Below are positions 16,764-23,811 of a DNA stretch of 64,000 nucleotides, in pieces (position 1 is the first letter of the stretch; each line of letters starts with the position of its first letter). The DNA is from Pseudomonas tolaasii NCPPB 2192 (GTDB taxonomy: Bacteria; Pseudomonadota; Gammaproteobacteria; Pseudomonadales; Pseudomonadaceae): positions 6,386,001 through 6,450,000 of the forward strand of contig NZ_PHHD01000001.1 in NCBI RefSeq assembly GCF_002813445.1. The letters run 5' to 3'. The notes below the pieces were generated by a model. It saw nothing but the letters and a program-made list of their open reading frames with translations, did not search any database and was not told where the DNA came from. The position numbers and the translations under genes were made by a program.

Positions 16764-17726
16764 TCAACGATTGTGCCGGTCAATGAAGCTCAAGGCCTGA
16801 TACAGCGCCTGCATGCGTGGCAACTCGCAACCTGCCGCCTTGGCAGCCGCAAGCGGGCGGGCGTAGATCGCCGCCAGTTCCAGCGGGCGTTTGTGCACAT
16901 GGTCGTGGTACATGCTGGGCAGGTAGTCGTCCATGGTTTCGGTCATGGCGAACATCTGCCCGGCGTAGCTGGCGGGAATGTCATGGCCACACGCGTGGGC
17001 GCCTTTCACCACTTCGGCCATCAATGCCTGGATCAATTCGCGGCTCGACTCGTCGGCCATCATCGCCGTGGTGCCGGTGCCGAGCAATACGGACAGACCG
17101 TTGTAAGGCACATTCCACACCAGCTTGTGCCAGCGCGCCTGATGCACGTTGGCCATGGCCTGGGAGTCGATACCGGCCTTGTGAAACAGCGCGGCGCCCT
17201 CTTCGACGATGGCTTGCTGGCGCGCCTCATCAGTGCCCGCAGTACCACTGTGGTAGCCCAGGTTGACCCGCCCCAGCGCCTGATGCTCGACAACGCCCGG
17301 CGCAGAACGGTGCACACCGATGTAGCAGAGACCGCCCAGCAGGTGCAGCGAGGGCGGCAAGTGTTCGCGCAGGCTGTCTTCGACGTCGAGGCCGTTTTGC
17401 AGGAGCACCACTTTGGCGTCCGGCGCAGCGACCTGGGCGATAGTGGGGGCAAGGTCCACGTTGCCGGTGGATTTGGTGCCCACCAGCAGCCAGTCACACG
17501 GCGGCATATCTGCGGCACTGGCGTAAGCCTGCACCGGGTGCAGGTGCAATTGGCCGTGTAGTTTGCTGTTCAGGCGCAGGCCGTGTTCGCTGACCGCGGC
17601 ATATTCGCTGCGCAATAAAAAGTGCACATCAAACCCGGCGCGCGCCAGCATCACGCCGTAAAAACCGCCGATGGCGCCGGTGCCGATAATGCCAATGCGT
17701 GGCGACTGGGGTGCAACTGCGGTCAT
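16764..17726 (-). CDS. 2-dehydropantoate 2-reductase family protein (PanE/ApbA-like)
   Basis: A 320-aa NADP-dependent reductase of the ketopantoate reductase family. The Rossmann motif GTGAIGGFYG starts at about residue 15; VLLQNGLDVED and WHKLVWNVPYNGL correspond to catalytic-domain segments holding the conserved lysine and asparagine. Pseudomonads carry several such paralogues, so this need not be the pantothenate-pathway enzyme. ATG 17726 overlaps the stop of the upstream thioredoxin-like gene by four bases, so the two are coupled. Confidence 0.83.
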   Translation of the reverse strand: MTAVAPQSPRIGIIGTGAIGGFYGVMLARAGFDVHFLLRSEYAAVSEHGLRLNSKLHGQLHLHPVQAYASAADMPPCDWLLVGTKSTGNVDLAPTIAQVAAPDAKVVLLQNGLDVEDSLREHLPPSLHLLGGLCYIGVHRSAPGVVEHQALGRVNLGYHSGTAGTDEARQQAIVEEGAALFHKAGIDSQAMANVHQARWHKLVWNVPYNGLSVLLGTGTTAMMADESSRELIQALMAEVVKGAHACGHDIPASYAGQMFAMTETMDDYLPSMYHDHVHKRPLELAAIYARPLAAAKAAGCELPRMQALYQALSFIDRHNR

Positions 17727-18109
17727 GGCAAATCCTCTGGTGTGCGGGTCAGTGCGTGATCAATCGCGTCGGTAAGGTCGGTTTTAACAAGACGCGTGTG
17801 TAATTGCCCGAGAAACTGACCCTCGCACACGAGGAACAACGCGGGCAAATGAAAGATCTCGTAGCGCTCGACCGCCCCGCCATTGTGCCCGGCATCGACC
17901 CAGCACACGCGGTCCACCGGCAAAGGCCAGCCCGGCAACTGTTGGCGTGCCCAGCGGCAACTCGAACAGCCTGCGCCTGTGAACACCAGCAGCGAAATAC
18001 CTGGCAATCCCAGCAATTGCTGGTCAATATCCAGGTCGGTCAATTCCAGTTCCTTCACTATACTGCTGCCACCGCCGTCAACTGGACGGTGCTCGGAGTC
18101 CGTGTACAT
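17723..18109 (-). CDS. Thioredoxin-fold protein with CSSC motif
   Basis: A 128-aa cytoplasmic protein. LLVFTGAGCSSCRWARQQL carries a CxxC redox pair in the position expected for thioredoxin, and the cis-proline segment reads FHLPALFL. It lacks the canonical WCGPC. The ATG at 18109 overlaps head to head with the start of the PilZ-like gene: the two start codons share CATG at 18107-18110. A later GTG at 18058 is an alternative that would separate them. Its stop overlaps the PanE-like start (ATGA). Confidence 0.8.
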   Translation of the reverse strand: MYTDSEHRPVDGGGSSIVKELELTDLDIDQQLLGLPGISLLVFTGAGCSSCRWARQQLPGWPLPVDRVCWVDAGHNGGAVERYEIFHLPALFLVCEGQFLGQLHTRLVKTDLTDAIDHALTRTPEDLP

Positions 18110-18542
18110 GGGTCGTTTTTTACCTCACCCTGATGATGTCGCTGTCGAGTTAATCCAACGTCCCGCTCCCGCCATTCCCCGCCAACGCCTGCACACTATC
18201 GGCCTGGGCGGCGTCGCCTGCAATTGCCCGCGTGCGTGGCGCCAGGGGACTGCCGTGGACCTGCGTATCCCGACCCTGGGCGCCAGCGCCCGCTATCCGG
18301 GCTATGTGGCCTGGTGCCGCAAGGTGGAAAACGGCTACCGCATCGGCATCTCGTTTACCGATGAACACGCCTTGTTTGGCGCGCGGATGGGCGAACAAGT
18401 GTGCCAGATCGAACGCTACTGCCGCCTGCATGAACACACTGAGCCAACCCCTGCGCAACTCGAAACCCTGGCTCGCGAGTGGGTTTCACGCCATGCCGGC
18501 GAGTTCGCCCATGAGACGTTTGTGCAGCCGGCGCTGGATTAA
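18108..18542 (+). CDS. PilZ-like domain protein
   Basis: A 144-aa protein resembling small PilZ proteins (MGRFLPHPDDVAVELI start, then GYVAWCRKVENGYRIGISFTDE). The c-di-GMP contact motifs are weak: RxxxR is only RQR, and the (D/N)xSxxG motif reads TIGLGG. Binding of c-di-GMP is therefore doubtful. The start codon overlaps the divergent thioredoxin-like start. It precedes the class I DAHP synthase gene by 130 bp on the same strand. Confidence 0.72.
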   Translation: MGRFLPHPDDVAVELIQRPAPAIPRQRLHTIGLGGVACNCPRAWRQGTAVDLRIPTLGASARYPGYVAWCRKVENGYRIGISFTDEHALFGARMGEQVCQIERYCRLHEHTEPTPAQLETLAREWVSRHAGEFAHETFVQPALD

Positions 18543-18672
18543 ACCCGGCTTTGCCCATTGTCGCCGGCCCGTGTTACGCGCTAAGGTTCCTCCCCCCTGC
18601 ATTCAAATCATGCTGTGCCCGCCGCACGGGGATGGCTGGCGGCCGGCACCCGTGACCCTGACGAGTAACACG

Positions 18673-19749
18673 ATGGCTGATTTACCGATCAACGACCTTA
18701 ACGTCGAATCCAACGAGACCCTGATCACGCCCGATCAGCTCAAACGCGAAATCCCCTTGAGCGACGCTGCCCTGCAGACCGTCACCAAGGGCCGCGAAGT
18801 CATCCGTGACATCCTCGACGGCACCGACCACCGCCTCTTCGTAGTGATCGGCCCATGCTCGATCCACGACCTCAAGGCTGCCCACGAATACGCCGAGCGT
18901 CTGAAAGTACTGGCGGCGGAAGTGTCCGACACCCTGTACCTGGTGATGCGTGTGTATTTCGAGAAGCCGCGTACCACGGTCGGCTGGAAAGGCTTGATCA
19001 ACGACCCGTATCTGGACGACTCGTTCAAGATTCAGGATGGCCTGCACATCGGTCGTCAATTGCTACTGGACCTGGCCGAAATGGGCCTGCCAACCGCGAC
19101 CGAAGCGCTCGACCCGATCTCTCCGCAGTACCTGCAGGACCTGATCAGTTGGTCGGCCATCGGTGCGCGCACCACCGAATCCCAGACTCACCGCGAAATG
19201 GCCTCCGGCCTGTCTTCGGCGGTGGGTTTCAAGAACGGTACCGATGGCGGCCTGACGGTTGCGATCAACGCACTGCAATCGGTCTCGAGCCCGCATCGCT
19301 TTCTGGGTATCAACCAGGAAGGTGGCGTGTCCATCGTCACCACCAAGGGCAACAACTACGGCCACGTGGTATTGCGCGGCGGCAACGGCAAGCCCAACTA
19401 TGATTCGGTCAGCGTTGCGCTGTGCGAGCAGGCGCTGAACAAGGCGAAGATCAAGCCAAACATCATGGTCGACTGCAGCCACGCCAACTCCAACAAGGAC
19501 CCGGCCCTGCAGCCGCTGGTGATGGAAAACGTCGCCAACCAGATTCTGGAAGGCAACCAGTCGATTATTGGCCTGATGGTCGAAAGTCATCTGAACTGGG
19601 GCTGCCAGGCGATTCCGAAAGACCTGGCCGACCTGCAATACGGCGTGTCGATCACCGATGCCTGCATCGACTGGTCTGCCACCGAGACCACCTTGCGCAG
19701 CATGCACGCCAAGCTCAAGGACGTATTGCCGAAACGCAAACGCACCTGA
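18673..19749 (+). CDS. 3-deoxy-7-phosphoheptulonate synthase, class I
   Basis: Class I-alpha DAHP synthase of 358 aa, the usual AroF/AroG/AroH length. Recognisable segments are FVVIGPCSIHD (residues about 57-67), MRVYFEKPRTTVGWKGL, GARTTESQTHREMASG, FKNGTDG and MVDCSHANSNKD, including the metal-binding cysteine and histidine. The feedback specificity (Tyr, Phe or Trp) cannot be read reliably. The start ATG 18673 gives MADLPINDLNVES; the longer frame back to 18232 overlaps the PilZ gene and is rejected. Two hairpins follow. Confidence 0.95.
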   Translation: MADLPINDLNVESNETLITPDQLKREIPLSDAALQTVTKGREVIRDILDGTDHRLFVVIGPCSIHDLKAAHEYAERLKVLAAEVSDTLYLVMRVYFEKPRTTVGWKGLINDPYLDDSFKIQDGLHIGRQLLLDLAEMGLPTATEALDPISPQYLQDLISWSAIGARTTESQTHREMASGLSSAVGFKNGTDGGLTVAINALQSVSSPHRFLGINQEGGVSIVTTKGNNYGHVVLRGGNGKPNYDSVSVALCEQALNKAKIKPNIMVDCSHANSNKDPALQPLVMENVANQILEGNQSIIGLMVESHLNWGCQAIPKDLADLQYGVSITDACIDWSATETTLRSMHAKLKDVLPKRKRT

Positions 19750-19759
19750 GTTCGTCTGC

Positions 19760-19810
19760 GCGCCTGAAACCAGGCGCACACAAAAACGCCGGGCTAAGCC
19801 CGGCGTTTTT
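19760..19810 (+). terminator. Tandem hairpins ending the class I DAHP synthase gene
   Basis: GCGCCTG-AAAC-CAGGCGC (19760-19777) is followed by AACGCCGGGC-TAA-GCCCGGCGTT (19785-19807) and a T-run. The second is a classical intrinsic terminator, and its A-run lets it also serve the convergent acetyltransferase gene. Confidence 0.85.
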
Positions 19811-19827
19811 CGTGGTGCAGTTGCGTC

Positions 19828-20109
19828 TTACAGCTTCGCGGCATGGCGCTGGTGACGCTCCATGTAACGCTCGACGTAAGAGCAGGACGGGATCACTGTG
19901 TAGCCGGACTCTTCCGCGAACTTCAACGCTTCTTCGGTCAGCGCGGCGGCAATGCCACGGCCGCGCAGCGCGTTGGGCACGAACGTGCGATAGATATCCA
20001 GGGTCTGCTTCCCGAGGTCCATGTAGGTCAGGTAGGCACGATGACCGTCCACATTGGTCTCGAACTGATGACCTGCCTGGTCATGGTGGATGGACAACGC
20101 CTCGCTCAT
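19828..20109 (-). CDS. Small GNAT-like N-acetyltransferase (YjdJ type)
   Basis: A 93-aa single-domain acetyltransferase of the short GNAT subgroup. RTFVPNALRGRGIAAALTEEAL contains the acetyl-CoA pyrophosphate loop, and SCSYVERYMERH is the conserved C-terminal motif. The substrate is unknown. ATG 20109 is chosen because AGGAG lies six bases upstream; the extension to 20175 has none. Confidence 0.88.
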   Translation of the reverse strand: MSEALSIHHDQAGHQFETNVDGHRAYLTYMDLGKQTLDIYRTFVPNALRGRGIAAALTEEALKFAEESGYTVIPSCSYVERYMERHQRHAAKL

Positions 20110-20721
20110 CACTACTCCTCGCGGGTCTTGAATTTCGACCCCTACCTTACCGATGTTTTTCCGGCGAAGGAACATCTACGCCACCCCGTGCCGGTTCCGA
20201 CAGCGAGAAAACCCATAGCGCTCACAACCAGCACACAGGGAATAGTAGGCACCAATGCTGCAATAGCTCAAGGCGCGCCTGTCATCCCCTGCCGCTGGCG
20301 GTTACAGAAAGGGCTTCGATCAACCTGCGATCGATAGCCTGAACATTGCCGGCAGTTGAAGCTTGAGACGAACTAACGCTCTTAAAGTCACCTCTACATG
20401 CGTGAAAGATGCCGTGTACAGTAAAGGCCGGCGTTACTGAAGTGTCATCGTAGATATATAAAATTTTACCTGTCCAACGCGCCTGACACATGCGGGCCGG
20501 ACCTTTCAGACTGGATCCAGTTCCCGGTAAAACGAAAAAAACTGGACAGTTTTTATACAAACCTCCAAAAGATTAGCCAAAATAGAATCGGCGCAAGAAT
20601 TTTTTTTGCTTCTTGCGCTACGTCAGTTTACTTACTACAAGTAATGAGTAGTATGTACGCCGGCTATCAGCTCACTCTGAGACAGTAGCCATTTAATAGA
20701 AAGTCCTTGAAGGGGAACACG
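20110..20721. other. 612-bp non-coding region upstream of oprI, partly AT-rich
   Basis: No credible gene is seen. A minus-strand frame at 20282-20560 has no ribosome site or family signature. The stretch 20450-20660 is unusually AT-rich for the window, and contains the hairpin listed separately plus the promoter that must drive the very strongly expressed oprI. A plausible ribosome site (AAGGGG) lies before ATG 20722. No unambiguous -35/-10 pair can be named. Confidence 0.5.
20591..20618. other. Hairpin with T-rich loop 104 bp upstream of oprI
   Basis: GCGCAAGAA pairs perfectly with TTCTTGCGC around a ten-base loop that is almost all T. It has no following T-run on the plus strand. It could be a transcription-factor dyad, an RNA element in a leader, or a terminator for an unseen upstream transcript. 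Confidence 0.45.
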
Positions 20722-20973
20722 ATGAACAACGTTCTGAAATTCTCTGCTCTGGCTCTGGCCGCAGTTCTGGCTACCGGTTGCAGCAGCGTCTCCAAAGAAA
20801 CCGAAGCTCGTCTGACTGCAACTGAAGACGCAGCAGCTCGCTCCCAGGCTCGTGCAGACGAAGCCTACCGTAAAGCTGATGAAGCTCTGGCTGCTGCTCA
20901 AAAAGCACAACAGACTGCTGACGAAGCTAACGAGCGCGCTCTGCGCATGCTTGAAAAAGCAAGCCGCAAGTAA
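20722..20973 (+). CDS. oprI: OprI, major outer-membrane (Lpp-like) lipoprotein
   Basis: An 83-aa precursor. The signal peptide ends in LATGC with lipidated Cys20, and the mature protein is an Ala-rich heptad coiled coil that trimerises in the periplasm. The C-terminus is KASRK, ending in the lysine that Lpp-type lipoproteins use for covalent attachment to peptidoglycan. The sequence is close to what I recall for P. aeruginosa OprI. The start ATG 20722 follows GAAGGGG. Convergent with an L,D-transpeptidase gene, the enzyme class that makes the attachment. Confidence 0.97.
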   Translation: MNNVLKFSALALAAVLATGCSSVSKETEARLTATEDAAARSQARADEAYRKADEALAAAQKAQQTADEANERALRMLEKASRK

Positions 20974-20994
20974 TAATCCTTCGGGGTTGTTACC

Positions 20995-21026
20995 AAGCCG
21001 ATCCATTCTTGGGTCGGCTTTTTTAT
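20995..21026 (+). terminator. Rho-independent terminator of oprI
   Basis: AAGCCGATCC pairs with GGGTCGGCTT (one G-T pair) across a six-base loop, followed by six T. Confidence 0.9.
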
Positions 21027-21096
21027 TGCCCGCGATTCAGTGATGAATCGGGCAATAAAAAGCCCGCCGCAGCGCAAGGCTGGGGCGGGCTTTTGA
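21022..21096. terminator. Two further hairpins between oprI and the transpeptidase gene
   Basis: The first stem pairs about 21024-21038 with 21045-21058 (ATTGCCCG... with ...GGGCAAT). The second, AGCCCGCC to GGGCGGGCT at 21061-21094, is flanked by A and T runs and fits a terminator for the minus-strand transpeptidase gene. Together with the oprI terminator this makes three successive hairpins in about 100 bp. Confidence 0.75.
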
Positions 21097-21105
21097 TCGG
21101 GCAGC

Positions 21106-22077
21106 TTATTGCTGCAAGTCAACCGGCGTGCTGGAAGCCACCGGCGCGTTACCGCCCGGTACGCCGATCTCGGTCGGCAAACCATCTTCAGCTGCCACCA
21201 CGTCGCGCACCTGATCCCAGTTCACTCGCAGGTTGTTGGCCAGGTCTTCACGCTTGAGCAAGGCGTTGATCACCGCCGTGTGTTTGTCGACCACCGACGG
21301 TGTGCCGTCGTCATTGAGCGGTGTGTGCGCTTCGAGGTACACCTTGCCGCCGCTGCTGCCGAACTTGTAGGCATCATTGATGATGCGCACCGAGGTCCCT
21401 ACCGGCACCATGTCGGCCATTTCCAGCACATTGTTGTTGAACATGCGGAAGCAACCGTGACTTGTACGCGTACCGATACCAAATTTCATGTTGGAACCGT
21501 GAATCAGGTAACCCGGCGTGCCGAGGGTGAACTTGAACGGCCCCAGCGGGTTATCCGGGCCGGCCGGCACCACGTTGGGCAACGGGTCACCATTGGCGGC
21601 GTGTTCGGCCTTGATCGAGGCTGGCGGCGTCCACGTCGGGTTGGGGATCTTGCCCGTGATGGTGGTGTGCGCAACCGGTGATCCCCAACCTTCACGGCCA
21701 ATCCCCAGCGGGAAGGTATAAACGACGTTCTGACCCTTGGGGTAGTAGTAGAGCCGGTATTCCGCCAGGTTGATCACGATGCCTTCCCGCGGGCCCGGCG
21801 GCAGGATGAAACGCGTAGGCAGCACAATATCGGTACCGGCGCCGGGCAGCCAGGCATCAACGCCAGGGTTGGCCGCAACCATTTCCGAATACCCCAGGTC
21901 GTAGGTCGTGCCCAGGTCGGCAAAGGTATCTTCGTACTTGGCCTTGATCACCTGGACCTGACCGACAATGTCCTCACCGGGCGGCGGCAAGGGCAGTTGC
22001 AAGGCGCAGGCCGAACCGGCGGCGCAAACGGCAGCGAGAGACAGGCAGCAGGTGACGACGGAAAGGCGCGACAACAT
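21106..22077 (-). CDS. L,D-transpeptidase (YkuD/ErfK family) with LysM-like N-terminal domain
   Basis: A 323-aa periplasmic enzyme. A signal peptide (residues 1-25) is followed by a LysM-like segment (about 30-80, ending GTDIVLPT) and the YkuD catalytic domain with IHGSN and, 14 residues later, SHGCFRM, which holds the nucleophilic cysteine. Family members form 3-3 crosslinks or attach Lpp-type lipoproteins to peptidoglycan. Lying next to oprI suggests the second activity (inference). ATG 22077 has AGGA eight bases upstream; the frame to 22146 would displace the signal peptide. Confidence 0.92.
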   Translation of the reverse strand: MLSRLSVVTCCLSLAAVCAAGSACALQLPLPPPGEDIVGQVQVIKAKYEDTFADLGTTYDLGYSEMVAANPGVDAWLPGAGTDIVLPTRFILPPGPREGIVINLAEYRLYYYPKGQNVVYTFPLGIGREGWGSPVAHTTITGKIPNPTWTPPASIKAEHAANGDPLPNVVPAGPDNPLGPFKFTLGTPGYLIHGSNMKFGIGTRTSHGCFRMFNNNVLEMADMVPVGTSVRIINDAYKFGSSGGKVYLEAHTPLNDDGTPSVVDKHTAVINALLKREDLANNLRVNWDQVRDVVAAEDGLPTEIGVPGGNAPVASSTPVDLQQ

Positions 22078-22159
22078 CCGGAAAATCCTTCGCAGAACGA
22101 CGGGTAGGAAAAAGCTGATTGTATACGTGAAGCGCGCGGCAAGCATCAGACAGCCGTGC

Positions 22160-22453
22160 TTACAGCTCGAAGCGCAGCTCCGGCCAGATCGGCGGTGTGC
22201 CGCGTTTTTGCGATTCGAGAATGGCGCGGCACAACGGGCAGAGCCGCTGGTCCTGGAAGATCGAGCGATCCACCGACGACCAGCGTGGTTGCGCCGGTAA
22301 TAAAGTGCCGCACAACGTGCGATCGATCGAGCCGCCCAATTCCAGTTGACGCGCCACCAGATGCACCCTGACTTCCTGGCAGGCGAACAGATCCAACTGC
22401 TCGTCCGGCTCGATCAGTTGGTAGTTAAACAGGGACCAGGCAGGACGCGACAT
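22160..22453 (-). CDS. Conserved small protein with CPLC motif, unknown function
   Basis: A 97-aa soluble protein. Cysteines in LFACQ, TLCG and RLCPLCR suggest a small metal-binding site, though the spacing is not that of a named zinc finger. ATG 22453 follows GGAG at six bases. It sits between the transpeptidase and tesA genes on the same strand, with short gaps. Family not recognised. Confidence 0.72.
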   Translation of the reverse strand: MSRPAWSLFNYQLIEPDEQLDLFACQEVRVHLVARQLELGGSIDRTLCGTLLPAQPRWSSVDRSIFQDQRLCPLCRAILESQKRGTPPIWPELRFEL

Positions 22454-22511
22454 CGGGGGCTCCAAATCGGGGGGGCGCCACCTTAGCCGAAAGCCTGCTG
22501 CGAGAGAAGCG

Positions 22512-23117
22512 TCATAGCAGCGGTTTTAGCGTCGGCCAGACATTTTCCAGCAACTTGCTCTGGGCACCGACTGCAGGGTGAAGCTGGTCGGCCTGCATCA
22601 ACTCTGGATGACCGCCAATCCCTTCAAGAAAAAACGGCACCAGCGGGATATTTTTTTCCGCTGCCAACTCGCCATACACCTTGGCAAACGCGGTGGTATA
22701 GCGCGGGCCATAATTGGGCGGCAACTGCATACCCAGCAGCAAGACCTTGGCGCCGCCTGCTTTGGACTGGTCAATCATCGAAGCAAGATTTTGTTGCAAT
22801 TGCGCCGGGGGCTGGCCGCGCAGGCCATCGTTGCCACCCAACTCAAGGATCACCACATCCGGCTTATGCTCTGCAAGCGCCGCCGGCAGCCGGGCGAGCC
22901 CCCCGGCGCTGGTGTCGCCACTGATGGAAGCGTTGACCACTTTATCGTCGAAACCTTCCTGTTTGAGACGTTGTTCCAGCAAGGCCACCCACCCTTTGCT
23001 GGTATCCAGGCCGAAACCGGCACTGATACTATCGCCAACGATCAGGACTGTACCCGCCGCTGCGTTCTGGGCCATGCACATCAAGGCCAGGCCAGCACTC
23101 AAAAACCACATTCGCAT
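22512..23117 (-). CDS. tesA: TesA-type periplasmic GDSL esterase/lysophospholipase
   Basis: A 201-aa SGNH hydrolase with a signal peptide (about 20 residues, ending AAAG). The four SGNH blocks are visible: GDSISAGFG (Ser), NASISGDTSAGG (Gly), LGGNDGL (Asn), and DQLHP (Asp and His near the C-terminus). It acts as a thioesterase, arylesterase or lysophospholipase in the periplasm. ATG 23117 has GGAG five bases upstream. The longer frame, up to 24491, is antisense to the neighbouring ABC genes and is not coding. It diverges from the ABC gene starting at 23128, as in E. coli tesA-ybbA. Confidence 0.95.
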   Translation of the reverse strand: MRMWFLSAGLALMCMAQNAAAGTVLIVGDSISAGFGLDTSKGWVALLEQRLKQEGFDDKVVNASISGDTSAGGLARLPAALAEHKPDVVILELGGNDGLRGQPPAQLQQNLASMIDQSKAGGAKVLLLGMQLPPNYGPRYTTAFAKVYGELAAEKNIPLVPFFLEGIGGHPELMQADQLHPAVGAQSKLLENVWPTLKPLL

Positions 23118-23127
23118 CGGATTCTCC

Positions 23128-23811
23128 ATGGGCGCAAGCATTCTCACCGCGCGGAACCTTAGCAAAGTGGTTCCCAGCGCGGAAGGTGAACTGACTATCC
23201 TGCACGAACTGAGCCTGGAACTGAACAAGGGCGACAGCCTGGCCATCGTCGGCAGCTCCGGTTCCGGCAAATCCACCCTCCTCGGCCTGCTGGCCGGCCT
23301 CGACCTGCCCAGCAGCGGCGAAGTCACCCTCGCCGGCCAGGCCCTGAGCACGCTGGATGAAGACCAGCGCGCACGCATCCGTGCCGAGCACGTGGGCTTC
23401 GTGTTCCAATCCTTCCAGTTGCTCGACAGCCTCAATGCGCTGGAAAACGTCATGCTGCCGCTGGAACTGGACGGCCGCAAAGACGCCCGCGAGCGCGCCA
23501 AACACCTGCTGGAACGTGTCGGCCTCGGCCAGCGTCTCACCCATTCGCCGCGCCAACTCTCCGGCGGCGAGCAACAACGCGTCGCCATTGCCCGCGCGTT
23601 CGCTGCCGAGCCGGATGTGCTGTTTGCCGACGAGCCCACCGGTAACCTCGACAGCCACACCGGCGAGCGCATCAGCGACTTGCTGTTCGAGCTCAATAAA
23701 GAAAGCGGCACGACCCTGGTGCTGGTCACCCACGACGAGCGTCTGGCCCATCGTTGCCGACGCCTGATCCGCCTTGAAGCCGGCCTGATGGTCGCGCCCC
23801 TGGAGCCTTGA
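23128..23811 (+). CDS. ABC transporter ATP-binding protein, YbbA type
   Basis: A 227-aa MacB/LolD-like ATPase. Walker A is GSSGSGKST, the Q-loop VFQSFQL, the signature LSGGEQQR, Walker B VLFADEPTGNLD, and the H-loop histidine sits in LVTHD. It pairs with the large permease that follows; its TGA overlaps the permease ATG (TGATG). The start is ATG 23128, only 10 bp from the divergent tesA start, so promoters of each gene must lie inside the other. Confidence 0.93.
   Translation: MGASILTARNLSKVVPSAEGELTILHELSLELNKGDSLAIVGSSGSGKSTLLGLLAGLDLPSSGEVTLAGQALSTLDEDQRARIRAEHVGFVFQSFQLLDSLNALENVMLPLELDGRKDARERAKHLLERVGLGQRLTHSPRQLSGGEQQRVAIARAFAAEPDVLFADEPTGNLDSHTGERISDLLFELNKESGTTLVLVTHDERLAHRCRRLIRLEAGLMVAPLEP

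Noticed and set aside
20282..20560. 92-aa minus-strand frame upstream of oprI
   Set aside because: No ribosome site, no homology I recognise, and odd composition. Treated as non-coding.
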